A stretch of 64,000 bases of DNA from Phytophthora colocasiae. Lineage: Eukaryota; Oomycota; Peronosporomycetes; Peronosporales; Peronosporaceae. Position numbers and translations under genes: made by a program. The notes beneath the pieces are model-generated. The model ran no database searches and was not told the origin of the DNA. It saw nothing but the letters and a program-made list of their open reading frames with translations. How positions within the stretch are numbered: position 1 is the stretch's first letter; the number at the start of each line of letters is the position of its first letter. Positions 28,526 to 39,746 of this stretch are shown here, piece after piece. The stretch lies in contig JAGKQI010000043.1 in assembly GCA_018806915.1 (NCBI GenBank), forward strand, positions 744,001-808,000. Direction: 5' to 3'.

Positions 28526-29235
28526 TCACTTCACAAGACGGCAAACTCTTCCAACAATGTCTGTACTACCAACACCAACATATTTTCTTGAGGAAGCCCA
28601 ACCTTTTTTTGTAGGCGAAAACGCAACCAGTGTGTTGCTTTTTCGCCACATACAGAGCTGACAGGGATGGTAATTGTCCCGATGCACTTGGTCCAGGTCT
28701 CGTAACTGCGGGTGGCGGTGTTGGTATTTGGCCTTGTACAGGCGGCATATTTTGAGTGTTTGCAGTCGCGCCGGGGACCACACCTGTATTCTGCGTCGCA
28801 ATACTTGTTAGGCCATTCTCATATTCGACGACTGGAGCAACTTGTGACGCTACATATTGGCCAGCCTCTGGTGCAGCGAGTTGTACACCTGGACGCTTGG
28901 CTGGACAAGAGCTGAATTTGTAGTCTGTGTCGCTGGTACATCTGTAGCTTCGACGACTAAAGCGCGTTGTACCGCTAGACTCCGGACGCGGCGAGTTGTA
29001 CTTTCGATGGTTGGGTATCGGGTTGAGCAAAAGCTTCAGAAGTTTGTACAGCTGTGGGCTGCAGTTGTTCTTCAAGCGCAAAAGACAAATTGCTCTTGGG
29101 CTTATTCTTGTTTCCGCACGACCGTCCTCGCTTGCGTGGAGGCTCTCCAGAGGGTACCTCGCTGCTCGTTATCTCCGCCTTGGTTTTTGACCCCTTCGAT
29201 CTCCCAGGTTTCTTAGGAAACGGTGCTTTCGGCAC
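28526..29235 (-). pseudogene. Basic/Pro-rich ORF remains upstream of the piggyBac-like relic
   Basis: 29235-28975 starts with a Lys/Arg/Pro-rich region (PKKPGRSKGSKTK, GEPPRKRGRSCGNKNK) that looks DNA-binding or nuclear. A shifted frame (about 28920-28650) continues as a Gln/Pro-rich segment. It could be the N-terminus of the piggyBac-like protein or an independent ORF. Frames are broken near 29000 and 28650. Confidence 0.35.
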
Positions 29236-29657
29236 CTTTTGGGGAAGGGGGGGGGGGGGGGGCTTGTGATAGCAAGAGAGGTTGCTGACCAGGCTCCAAC
29301 TTCATTGTCGTTTCTCCTTTCGTCTCCAACCACCCGGGCAGAGAGACGACGGGGGGACTCGCTGTGGTTGATGTCCATGGGAACCCTCGTCAGTTCAAGT
29401 GCTTACTGTATTCAACAGCGAGCTACATAATAGCTAACGCAGGTTAAAACGCAACTGATCCGATCATGTTTGAAAGGGGTAAATTTATAGAAAATATTTG
29501 GTATAATGGACTTCATATATTCTTTTGCATAGTAATACCAGCATACGCGCCCTCTTCGGAGCGTATCTTGGCGGCAGCCAGGTCGAACGAGCCAAGCCGC
29601 CCATGCTGTCCATGTCATCTCTCTGCAGAATGATGCCGTGGCACTTGTAGCCGTTGT
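29236..29657. other. Stretch with a poly-G run, no gene
   Basis: A run of G (about 29247-29263) adjoins the 5' end of the preceding ORF. No coding, LTR or TIR signal was recognised up to the LTR junction at 29658. Confidence 0.5.
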
Positions 29658-30916
29658 TCATCAGAGTAGTACAACGGTAGGTTGGCGTGTGGTACCTTGC
29701 GGTATTCTCGTGGGTTCGTTGTCTTCAGAAATATGACCCTCGCCAAAGTCTGATCGTGTGATGGGAAGAGAAGTTGGAGTTCCCTTGGAGTCTGGTGTCG
29801 GAATTCAGGAAATCCTTCCAGGAGCGTTCGGGAGTCGGAATCTCTGAAATCCAAGATGGTTTCCAGGAAGTCAGCGGTCGAAAAGAGCTTAATATACCGA
29901 AGAAAGTCTGAAATCGGTGTCTGAATATCACAAATCCAGGACCGAGATACCTGACCTTCGGAGATAAACAACCAACATACCGAGTTCAGGAATATACAAA
30001 TATATACAGCCGTTCTTATTCTTTCTGGGCCCTTGAACGGTGGGCTAATACTCCAGGTCAACTAGGGATTCGTCACCAGACACCTGGTCTGTCTGGTATC
30101 CCTTTTACGTTCGCGCACCACCCTCTGATATAGAGGTAAAATATAAACCAATACAATCGGCTATATACAACAGTCTAACTTGCACTCTGAAAACGACTGT
30201 CTAGTTTCCAGAGCCTGTCCAAACGTATACTATGAAATGGACTACCGCTAGAGACAAAACAATCGACCCAACTATGATATGGAATAAGCGGGTCCTCTGA
30301 GGTCTCTGCGTTACCTGATCTCCACCTAAGGGGTTTGAAGTGGTGGAGATCACACGACGTACGTATTGGACGCAGTGGCTTGGATACCTCTCAAGCGGAC
30401 TTGTGCAGTAGCAAGCAAATTGAACTCTGTTTATAGTTTATCTTTCTCGTAACTCTCATATATATATATGGTAACTCTCTTCTTCTTGTCGTCCTTAGCG
30501 TTCTTCATGCAGTCAAGTCAGTCTTCGTATCTCAGGACTTGGTTATTGTATGTATCAGGTATCTTGACTTGGTTTCAGTATGCAGCCTGTGCAGCCGATC
30601 TCGATGGGTTGACAGGTAGAGACGTCATTACGGGGGATGTGCAGGTCAGACATCACTTGATTGCGACTTGAACTTGGGTTTACTTGGGTTCGGTATGGTC
30701 TTGGATCTTCGTTGATGTCAGAGTCTGGTTTCCTGGTTTTCAGAGTACGAGAACACTTTTGGTTTTCGGAGTTCTTGGTCATTCAGAGTTAGGGATACCA
30801 GCGTCCTGAGTAGAATATCAGAGTACGGAGCACTAATGCTTCAACGTACATGAAGATCTTGAGGGTTGCGCGGGTGCGCGGCGTCCGGCGCGCGATACTT
30901 GGTCTCTGCGGGTATA
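29658..30916 (-). mobile_element. Inverted 5'-truncated LTR copy (left arm of the large palindrome)
   Basis: Exact reverse counterpart of 31278-32536: paired positions always sum to 62194, and the translated frames I compared in the arms are identical. Each arm is 1,259 bp with no indel found. It lacks the first roughly 350 bp of the LTR and stops at 29658, where the LTR would run on for about 80 bp. ORFs inside (29615-30061, 30555-30782) are duplicated in the other arm and are not genes. Confidence 0.9.
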
Positions 30917-30923
30917 ATGTGGA

Positions 30924-32616
30924 TGACATGATGGTATTTCCGATTTTCGAGCGACAGGTGGATATTAGGTTACGATGTGATTGGTTATAGAATGGGTTAT
31001 AAGCGAAAAGAACTTTGCGACGCGGCCGCACCCGTGTAAAGTCTATGGAAAATTATGGATAAACCTTCGCCTGACTGTAAAGGGGCCCAAAGAACCAAAA
31101 GTATACTTCAGTGTGTGCACAACTCTGAAGGTCAAATACACTCGGTCTGGTCACCGGACTTTCCCACACGATGAGTGCCTAAGTTCTGGCAGAGAGTCTC
31201 TCAGAAGAACGTATCTCTGAGAGCCCTCATCCCGTTACCGTCCAGCGCGACGATTGATACTTCAAGGATTCACAATATATACCCGCAGAGACCAAGTATC
31301 GCGCGCCGGACGCCGCGCACCCGCGCAACCCTCAAGATCTTCATGTACGTTGAAGCATTAGTGCTCCGTACTCTGATATTCTACTCAGGACGCTGGTATC
31401 CCTAACTCTGAATGACCAAGAACTCCGAAAACCAAAAGTGTTCTCGTACTCTGAAAACCAGGAAACCAGACTCTGACATCAACGAAGATCCAAGACCATA
31501 CCGAACCCAAGTAAACCCAAGTTCAAGTCGCAATCAAGTGATGTCTGACCTGCACATCCCCCGTAATGACGTCTCTACCTGTCAACCCATCGAGATCGGC
31601 TGCACAGGCTGCATACTGAAACCAAGTCAAGATACCTGATACATACAATAACCAAGTCCTGAGATACGAAGACTGACTTGACTGCATGAAGAACGCTAAG
31701 GACGACAAGAAGAAGAGAGTTACCATATATATATATGAGAGTTACGAGAAAGATAAACTATAAACAGAGTTCAATTTGCTTGCTACTGCACAAGTCCGCT
31801 TGAGAGGTATCCAAGCCACTGCGTCCAATACGTACGTCGTGTGATCTCCACCACTTCAAACCCCTTAGGTGGAGATCAGGTAACGCAGAGACCTCAGAGG
31901 ACCCGCTTATTCCATATCATAGTTGGGTCGATTGTTTTGTCTCTAGCGGTAGTCCATTTCATAGTATACGTTTGGACAGGCTCTGGAAACTAGACAGTCG
32001 TTTTCAGAGTGCAAGTTAGACTGTTGTATATAGCCGATTGTATTGGTTTATATTTTACCTCTATATCAGAGGGTGGTGCGCGAACGTAAAAGGGATACCA
32101 GACAGACCAGGTGTCTGGTGACGAATCCCTAGTTGACCTGGAGTATTAGCCCACCGTTCAAGGGCCCAGAAAGAATAAGAACGGCTGTATATATTTGTAT
32201 ATTCCTGAACTCGGTATGTTGGTTGTTTATCTCCGAAGGTCAGGTATCTCGGTCCTGGATTTGTGATATTCAGACACCGATTTCAGACTTTCTTCGGTAT
32301 ATTAAGCTCTTTTCGACCGCTGACTTCCTGGAAACCATCTTGGATTTCAGAGATTCCGACTCCCGAACGCTCCTGGAAGGATTTCCTGAATTCCGACACC
32401 AGACTCCAAGGGAACTCCAACTTCTCTTCCCATCACACGATCAGACTTTGGCGAGGGTCATATTTCTGAAGACAACGAACCCACGAGAATACCGCAAGGT
32501 ACCACACGCCAACCTACCGTTGTACTACTCTGATGACCATTTTTCAGTAGTCATATAACCAGGGTTCCCTAAACGCCACCTGCACCGCGACCAAACGTTT
32601 CACCGACTTCGCGACA
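30924..32616 (+). mobile_element. 5' LTR of gypsy element B
   Basis: Starts TGACATGATGGTATTTCC, comparable with the solo LTR start at 6917 and the C LTR end at 43162-43167, and ends near TTCGCGACA; the end could be a few bases later. A TATA-like run (ATATATATAT) occurs at about 31722-31733. The gag ATG follows 110 bp after the LTR end. TGGTGCGCGTGCC at 32637 might be a primer-binding site but is not certain. The part 31278-32536 is one arm of the palindrome. Confidence 0.75.
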
Positions 32617-32725
32617 ACCGACTTCGCGACGCGCGTGGTGCGCGTGCCAAGATCTTGGTATCGGGATATCACCGGATTTGAGAGTACAAGAAGAGAACGT
32701 TTCGTGTCTAGCGTCTATATTCAAG

Positions 32726-35335
32726 ATGGCTACACCAGGACCTATGAGAGGAGGACGCCGTGGTCGAGGTCGGAGTGCTCCTTCACGTCAGTCCAAGCGT
32801 CTGCAAGGTTTGCCGCCAGAGGAGCAGCCAGACCTGGATGCTATCCAGAAGGCGGCTCGCGAGAAGAGGAAGGCTGCGCGTGAAAAGAAGGTGGCTGAGA
32901 GTGTGAACGTCCCAGAATCAGCGGTCGAAGATCAGCCTGCTGAAGAACCAGAAGCTCAGGAGACACCTGTTGTCTCTGATGAACAAGATTCTGAAGAAGG
33001 CCCATCAGAAGTCGAAGCTTCTGGTGACGAGGTGACCACTGCCCGCGAGGGTGGGGATGAGGCGTCTGAGGGAGGCGCCGATATGGTTGACTCCCCGGAG
33101 GTAATCGATCTGCGTTCAGAGTCGTCGACGTCCGGACAATCTGTGGATGAAGGGAAATCAGAACCTGAAGTCTCTGGAAGTCAAGGTCTACAGTCCCCAA
33201 AGCCTGAAGACGCACCAATGTCTGATGACACGGCCATCAAGTCCGAAGAATCTCTGAAGACACCGTCTGATGAGTCTGGGAGGGCTGATTCCCTAGACGG
33301 GGAACGAGCTCTGAGGTATGCGCGTCGAAAGTTCCGCCGATGGAGGGATATGGATGCTGGCAAGGTCGTTCCGCCAAGCGTCGAGTATATGTGGCCGACG
33401 ACGAAGCCTAGTGCCGATGTCTTCCAGAAAGCTGCTGCAACCACCGGGGACTATGTTCATCTATGTTTCCTGAAGACATGTGGATTTCAGAGTTTCACGC
33501 CAGATGTCATAGTTTTGTTCGGATCCAAAACCGTTCTTACGTCGAGATTCCGATGAGCACGCTGACGGCACCAGAGTGTGCGGCTGTTCTCCTGACAATG
33601 TTGTACGAGGCAGGTTTTGAATTTCATGATCTGCTCCCAACATGGTCTCAGACCCAGGCGTCGGCTGTCTTTGAGTCCCAGATACGCAGTGTGGCGACCG
33701 AACTTCAGAGTCGACTTGCTGTAGAACTGGTTGAGTGGGCCACAGTGACCGCTAGGTTACAGGTTAACCGACTCCCAGAAAGCATGAAACAAGAAGCAGC
33801 GACAAGCCGAGATGAAGCCGACAGTGTATTACTGATAAGGATGCTGACCTACAAGGACGACGGCTGGTTATGCGACTCCGGTTGACCGGACTTCGAGTGA
33901 CGCACAGTTCCGACAGTGGTGAGTCGCCGCAGTCCAAGCACTTGCAACAGAGACCGCCGCGCCCACAAGTCCCGTCAACACCATCAGCTCTGTCGACGCC
34001 GGCGCTGTCTTCACTTCCCCAGTACGAGAGTCGCTCTAATAACACGCGACCGGAGTCCGAAGACCCAATGTCTGAAGACCACGGTTCTCAGACTCGGATG
34101 ACGGATGTACCCGTTCCCAGTGTTATTGGAACCTCTGATGACCAGTCGACTGGATTCAAGACCTCGCGTGGAAGTTCGACGGGCTCGTCCTTGATGTCCC
34201 TGAGTCGAGGGGCGGCGTCTCACATGCCGCTGTCCGTAAGAGGTTTGGCGTTGATTGCCCAATGCTCCGAGGTCTGAAGAATGGGTTCGGAAGGTACGGG
34301 GATCCAAGTGACGCGAACGTAGCTACCCGTGAAACCAGAGTCTGACGACATCAACATACCGGAAGAGAAACCAGAGGTGTCGGACGTAAAGTCTGAAAAC
34401 CAAGCGTCTGTCGAAGGTCCTTCACGGGATTTCAGACAATCAACTCCAGAGATTCCACCTGCATCTGTTTCCAGTCAAAGCGCAAGTCACCGAAGCTACC
34501 ACCAGAGTGTGAAGAGTGAAGGCCTTCTGAAGCCACCGTCTCGACGTTTGAGTTCCATCGCGCCGAGTCGTACGAAGTCTGAAGCACGGAGTTCCCAAAG
34601 ATCAGGGCCTGCCCAGATCGAGCTGAACGTAATGAGGCAGCAGCAGGAGTAGCAGAGCCGGATGGAGCGAGCGCAGATGGAGTTCTTGGCCCGGGAAGGC
34701 TTGGAGTACATAGAACGTGATCGCCGTCGCGAACAACGTGACTTGGAGTCAAGACGCGAGGTTCAGACACTCACTGAGCGATTCTTGAAGTCCGAAAACG
34801 CGAGGCTGGAGGCTGAGAGACGCGCCGACGACGCTGAAGAACGCAGAAGTCTGGTATCTGAGAGCAAACTCAGGAATCACAGCGTGGCAGAGTTGGAAAC
34901 TCTGAAAACGGAGCTCCGGAACTCTGAAAACCAACGTCTGGAATCAGAGTTCGCTGATCGCTGGCGAGCGTGAAGACGAAGCCGAAGCCGAACGTGCACG
35001 TGCGACTGATGAGATGAAGCGGGACTGGATTTCTCAAAAGGAAGCCTTACAGCAGCGAATGAAAGACATGGAAGCTGAACGCGACAGGGGGAAAGAGAGT
35101 TCGCAGAACATGCAACGTTTCCAGTCGGCCAGTAGAAAAATCTTCGAGCAACATTGTCCCAAGTTCAAGAAGCGCAAAGAATCAGTCACCCTGATTCAAC
35201 AACTGCAACCCCGGTGTTTAATACTGGAAACTCTGAAGGTGCAACTATGTACCCATTATCCGGACCAGAAATCAGAAATGGCACAAGTGGGGTTAGGGGT
35301 GAACCCATTTCACACTCACCGGCTCTCACCACTGC
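32726..35335 (+). pseudogene. Gag of gypsy element B, N-terminal part, frameshifted
   Basis: ATG at 32726 opens with an Arg/Gly-rich start (GPMRGGRRGRGRSAPSRQSK), then a Ser/Glu/Pro acidic stretch. Shifts near 33455 and 33870 and stops at 34275, 34650 and 34971 break what is one protein in element C. Recognisable blocks are FPEDMWISEFHARCHSF, YVEIPMSTLTAPECAAVLL and a long Glu/Arg coiled coil (ERDRRREQRDLESRREVQTL). It is interrupted at 35336 by a solo LTR; the gag core resumes at 38193. Confidence 0.85.
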
Positions 35336-35665
35336 TGCAGCGGGGCTGCGTAGGTGTGCACCGCACAGAGGAGACTTGTAGAGTCCTGCTCGCAAGGCGC
35401 TAGCCTTCGGTTCTATACAAGAACCAAGTAGTCCACTATATATGGGAATCACTGAATCCGTGACCCTAAAACAAAGGAACTGACACTAATTATAAAAAAT
35501 GCAAGCTGAATTGTATTGACTGTATTAGAGGCTTTTAGCACAACCTAGTAGGTTTCGCCCACAACCGCAGCATGGCATACTTCACCAGGTTTCAATGTAT
35601 CTTTAGCACAACCGACAGATGAACACTTCTCAGCCATATTGCAAGGTCTCATTGTAGGATTAGCG

Positions 35666-36543
35666 CTCCAACGATTTAGTGAACGAGAAACGATGGTGTT
35701 TCGCTTCTCGGAATACATGGATATGGAGCTCATGCGCGAGGTTATAAAACAGAAGCCATACGCTGCCAAGTACGGGGAGGCTGGCGCGGTGTGGGTTCAA
35801 GTTGCAAAGTGTGTTAGCGGCTATAAAAGCTGCTGTAATCGACAAGCAGGTGCAGGATCGTGTGCGTTTATTGAAGAAGAATTGGCGAGCAGGAGAGCTT
35901 CGAGCGACCGTAGGAAGTGGTATCGAAGAGGCCAAGGATGCAGCAAACGAGCAGAGTTAATACGATAGCTTACCCGGTCTTGTAGGGCAGTACGTATCCC
36001 TAGAAAAAAAAGACTTCAAGGCCGAAAAAACGCCACAAAAAGCAAGAAGCAAGCCAAAATAACCTATGCGCTTCTCAAATTGTGTCTGAGGCTATAACAC
36101 GTCGCGCTCTCCGAGGTGAAGGTATTCTATCAAGCGGCTCGTTTTCGGAGAGCGACGGTGATAGTGCTTCGGTGGCGTCAACTACGTCAGTCAGCACATC
36201 GGCAACACCAACTAAAGCGTTGAGAACAGGACGCCGTAAGAGCGTCTTCTAATTGGAAGTTGACAGGCAAGATAAACGCATTCGACTCGACACAGAGCTG
36301 CGTCGTCAGCAGTTCGATCGACAGATGCAGCTACAGCAGCAACAACATGTAGAACGACTGGCTTTTGAAAGAGAGAAACACGAGAATCGGCTGGCATTTG
36401 AGCGTCATCGGGAACAAGCTCGCGAGCTTGCTGAAGAACGACTTCATCGGGCACGAGAAGAAGCCGAGGAACGAAACCTGCAACTGATACTGCAGTGCGT
36501 AACGATTTTCAGCAGGTCGCTCAACAGCAACAGCAATAACTAA
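35666..36543 (+). pseudogene. Myb/SANT-like protein relic of the Harbinger-like element
   Basis: Near 35700-35920 pieces in two frames read FSEYMDMELMREVIKQKPYAAKYGEAGAVWVQVAKCV, then AVIDKQVQDRVRLLKKNWRAGE, a single SANT-like domain as in the DNA-binding partner of Harbinger transposases. After stops, 36253-36543 encodes a Gln/Glu/Arg coiled coil (RQMQLQQQQHVERLAFEREK) typical of the C-terminus. Several stops and shifts are present. Confidence 0.65.
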
Positions 36544-36791
36544 GTAGATAATGAAGAATTAACGCCTTTTTAAGTACTCCTCGAGATGAGGTGGTGGGAG
36601 TCTAAAGTAGTCGCTGATACATGTAATATTGCCTCTATTAGCACAAGTAAGACAATTTGTGAGCAACACAGCCACGCGGTACATCGGCCCAACAGGTTGA
36701 GTACCAGAGCGAGCCTGTCGTTTGAAGTCGAGTGCAGACCTGTAGTTGATAACCAGTCCGTAACCTCATTCGACAGATATGCGCGCTTTAC

Positions 36792-37790
36792 TCATACTCT
36801 TATTGACCAGCTTTTGTTCACGAGAAGGTTCCCAATCGCTCCCATGAATAGGCTGGACAGTACGCTATCGTTTCCATACGCTTGATCACCGTAGATTCGA
36901 TAAGGCTTGAACCGAGCGTCACGACGAACGACGTTCGCAATACACGAGTCCTTGAACATCTTAATGTCATGGTTTCGTCCCGGGAACGGCCTGTACAAGT
37001 GGCAAATTAATCCGTCAGGAGTTGACAGTGTCTGGTATTTGAGAGCATGTTTGCGTTTGTGGCCGTTGTAAACGTATTTCTGGTTAAGATACTTTCCATC
37101 ACGGTGTAGGTTGAGAGCAGTTGGTCTACAAATGCCTCTAACGGTTCCGTCCACAAACGCCCACACGTTTTGCATCAATCCACCAGCTTCAAGTACAGCG
37201 TCGGCGTATATCTGAACATGTTGAGCCCCATATTCGTGGTTGAAGTACAGAAGTTCTGAAAACCTCGTGTCGAGGTGGTCTAGAACATGGACGAAAAGGT
37301 TGAAGAGACCGCTTTCTTTTCGACCAAGAACGGATTCAAGGTCTTTCCAACGGAATCGCCAACTTGCACAGAACGATGCACAACCCTTCCACTCCATGTG
37401 CTACCGTGCGTTCGCGAGTCCTTATAGCTGCGTCCAGTCCAAAGCGCTTAACGAGACACTCGATCTGGGCTTTACCAAAGCGAAACTTAGCAAGACAAAC
37501 CGCATTTGATAACGCATTGAAATTGAACGGCATCGAATAAACAGCTCCGGGCGTTGATCTTCGTAGAAGTGCTGAGCGATAGCGGCAGTTAATACAACTT
37601 GATTTGACAGCGAGGCTTCGTTCCAAACACGCAGCAAGTACGCTTTCTTCTCATACTGACGAAGTCCTGCTGTCAGCTCACGGAGTAAACGGCCTTGGAC
37701 GTTGACATGCTCACTCGATTGAGCAGGTAGTGCAGAAGCTGGCCCGGTGGATGGCATGGCGACCTGCACTGGTTGAGACGGAATCGACAA
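36792..37790 (-). pseudogene. Harbinger-like DDE transposase relic
   Basis: Two frames overlap near 37336-37430. The C-terminal ORF shows the DDE_Tnp_4-type core: WAFVDGTVRGICRP (first Asp), YNGHKRKHALKYQTLSTPDGLI, RPFPGRNHDIKMFKDS and YGDQAYG (second Asp). The part after about 36830 that should hold the final Glu is short or diverged. The N-terminal frame 37422-37790 holds a helical region. It would have excised and inserted the element. Confidence 0.8.
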
Positions 37791-38192
37791 TAAAAAGCCC
37801 TGCGTGTAAACTTCCCATACCTCCGTTTTATCAACGGTATTGCGGCGTTTTGGCAGCAGAGGAGAACCTAATTTTACTGGGTCCCGAACAGATTATTTGG
37901 GTTGCTTTGGCGGGTTTCAGGTCACCTACTCGGTTGAAATCGTAGGTTGGCGACGGTGGTTAGGCTAAAATTACATATGTAGATCCCACTTATTGGCATT
38001 TGTGTGTTTTGCTAAAGACCTCTATTGCCCTAATCCTAAATGTAACGGATTTAGTGTCTAGCATACTAAATCCTAATCAACGTGAGGCTCTGAGGCCATC
38101 TACGAATCTACTTGTGTGTGCCACACATAAATGTATCCACGTGTGTCACACACCAATGAGAAACATTCGTGTAAAATTCCCGTTACAACTGC

Positions 38193-39723
38193 ACTCCGAG
38201 AGGTTGCGACCTTCCAGCAAGCTGCCCCTGCACGAAGCACAGCGGTGAAGTGAGTGAAGGCTGAGAGGAATGGCGTCATTGCTACAAAAGCTACGGCAAC
38301 CCAAGTGACTCAAGCGACCACAGTGACGGAAGCCAAAGGTGATACAAGACGTACGTCGACTCCGAAGCGAGATCCGCTGCCGAAATCGGACACTAGAAGG
38401 CCCAATGGAGACCGAGGAGCGCCTCGCAGAGAGAAGCGCCGCAGCGGAGCGCCAGACTCTGGTGGAGACTCTGACGACTCGAGTTCAGACCCTGAAGACT
38501 CGTCATCAGACGACTCTGAATTGGGTGAAGTAGTTAACCTGACTGCAGCAACTCAAGCACCGGCTGGAACCACACTCCTGACACTGAGGCCGTACATGAA
38601 TTCCAATAACCTGGGAGAGATTGATCCCAGAGCTACGCTCAGGGAACGCGTCCACTGGTGGAAACGGTTCACAAATATGGCGTCGCAGGGAGGATGGTCG
38701 ACCAAGACACGCATTCAGGAGCTCAAGTTGAAACTTCCTGTATCTGCCCGTGACTGGTTTAATCAGACCCCCAAGCGTGTGTCCCGTGACTGGAAAGAGC
38801 TGTCCTCAGAGTTCAAGAAACGCTATTGCAAGGCTCGGTCGTCGTATTCAGAGAGGTATTTCACGATGGCCATGAACGACTCTGAAACTCCGTTAGAACT
38901 TCTACCGACTCAACTCCTCCGCTGGGAAGGCTGACATCGAATTCAGAAAGTCATCCAAGCGTCTTGAGAAGCACGTACTACGATTTGTTACGATGCTCAA
39001 GGATGCGCGTCTGGAAGATGTCTGGCAAACGGGTGACCAAGAGACGACCTCCACCAAGTCGCGAGACTTCCGCGAGGACAGTTCAAGGCCAAGCGCATGA
39101 ACCGCGCCTACGTTGCGAGAGATGTGGATTCTGAGGATTATGCCTCTGAAGACTCTGAAAACCATAAGGAATCTCTGAAATCCAATCATGATACCAGAGG
39201 CCAGACTGGTGATTCCAGACTTCCAAGCGCGACTTCAGAGTCTGCTCGCGACGTAAACACTGCACAAGCTTCTTCGAGTAACTCGACAGTCCCACCAAGT
39301 GCAGATTAGACGCAGACTCTGACGAATGAAGTGTATCGAGTGATGGATAACATGGGGTGGCGTCCGCCGCCCCAGTCTCCGTCTGGATCGTCAGGCCAGG
39401 GATTCCATCAGAGGCGTCAGGAGAATGGTGGCTACTGGAACAAATTCTGCGAAAAATGTCAGCGCTCAGGTCACTCAGAGGAAGACTGCTGGTGGGACAT
39501 CACGTGTGATCGATGTCAGGAAAAGGGACACCCGAGTAAAATGTGTCGGGTGCCACCCTGTGAAGTCTGTGGAAGAGTGCACCTTGGAAAACCTTGTGAA
39601 GATCTGAAGACGCTGGAAGCACTCAAACAACTCACCCGTCAAGGCGCACTCAAGGACATGCCGAACCACCTGCGGGATAAACTCATGGGTGAGGAAGCAG
39701 ACTCTGGGAAGCCGTTAAACTAA
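38193..39723 (+). pseudogene. Gag of gypsy element B, capsid and zinc-knuckle part
   Basis: This resumes the interrupted gag. A stop lies near 38250, then 38254-38934 carries the capsid core (TLRERVHWWKRFTNMASQGG, LKLPVSARDWFNQTP, SSEFKKRYCKA). A shift follows at about 38900, a break near 39100 and a stop TAG at 39307-39309. 39331-39723 has zinc knuckles (CEKCQRSGHSEEDC, CDRCQEKGHPSKMC) and ends in GTTAAAC-TAA. Confidence 0.85.
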
Positions 39724-39746
39724 CATGCCCGTCGGATGGGATCCGA
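39714..39746 (+). promoter_or_regulatory. Decayed -1 frameshift site, element B
   Basis: GTTAAAC (39714-39720) is directly followed by the gag stop TAA, then hairpin TCGGAT-GGG-ATCCGA (39732-39746). Compared with C, the loop has lost one G, which throws the downstream -1 frame out of register, so B could not make Gag-Pol even if slippage occurred. Confidence 0.55.

Larger units (their letters stand above)
35527..38024. mobile_element. PIF/Harbinger-like DNA transposon, 2,498 bp
   Basis: Imperfect terminal inverted repeats AGAGGCTTTTAGCACAAC (left) and AGAGGTCTTTAGCAAAAC (right, complement) are flanked by the 3-bp duplication ATT (35524-35526, 38025-38027), fitting the 3-bp targets of this superfamily. 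It carries a minus-strand transposase relic and a plus-strand Myb-like relic, the usual two-gene set. Confidence 0.8.
35336..38187 (-). mobile_element. Solo LTR (D-related family) in element B gag, itself split by a Harbinger-like element
   Basis: The ends are TGCAGCGGGGCTGCGTAGG and CCCGTTACA, flanked by the 5-bp duplication ACTGC (35331-35335 and 38188-38192). Its sequence is related to the 411-bp LTRs of element D but shorter (351 bp without the insert) and diverged, so it comes from an older subfamily. The minus orientation is inferred from the D LTRs (TG at the right end). Confidence 0.85.

Noticed and set aside
32621..32650. Firm primer-binding site for element B
   Set aside because: TGGTGCGCGTGCC is tempting, but a 14-bp direct duplication (ACCGACTTCGCGAC) blurs the LTR end, so the site was left as a possibility only.
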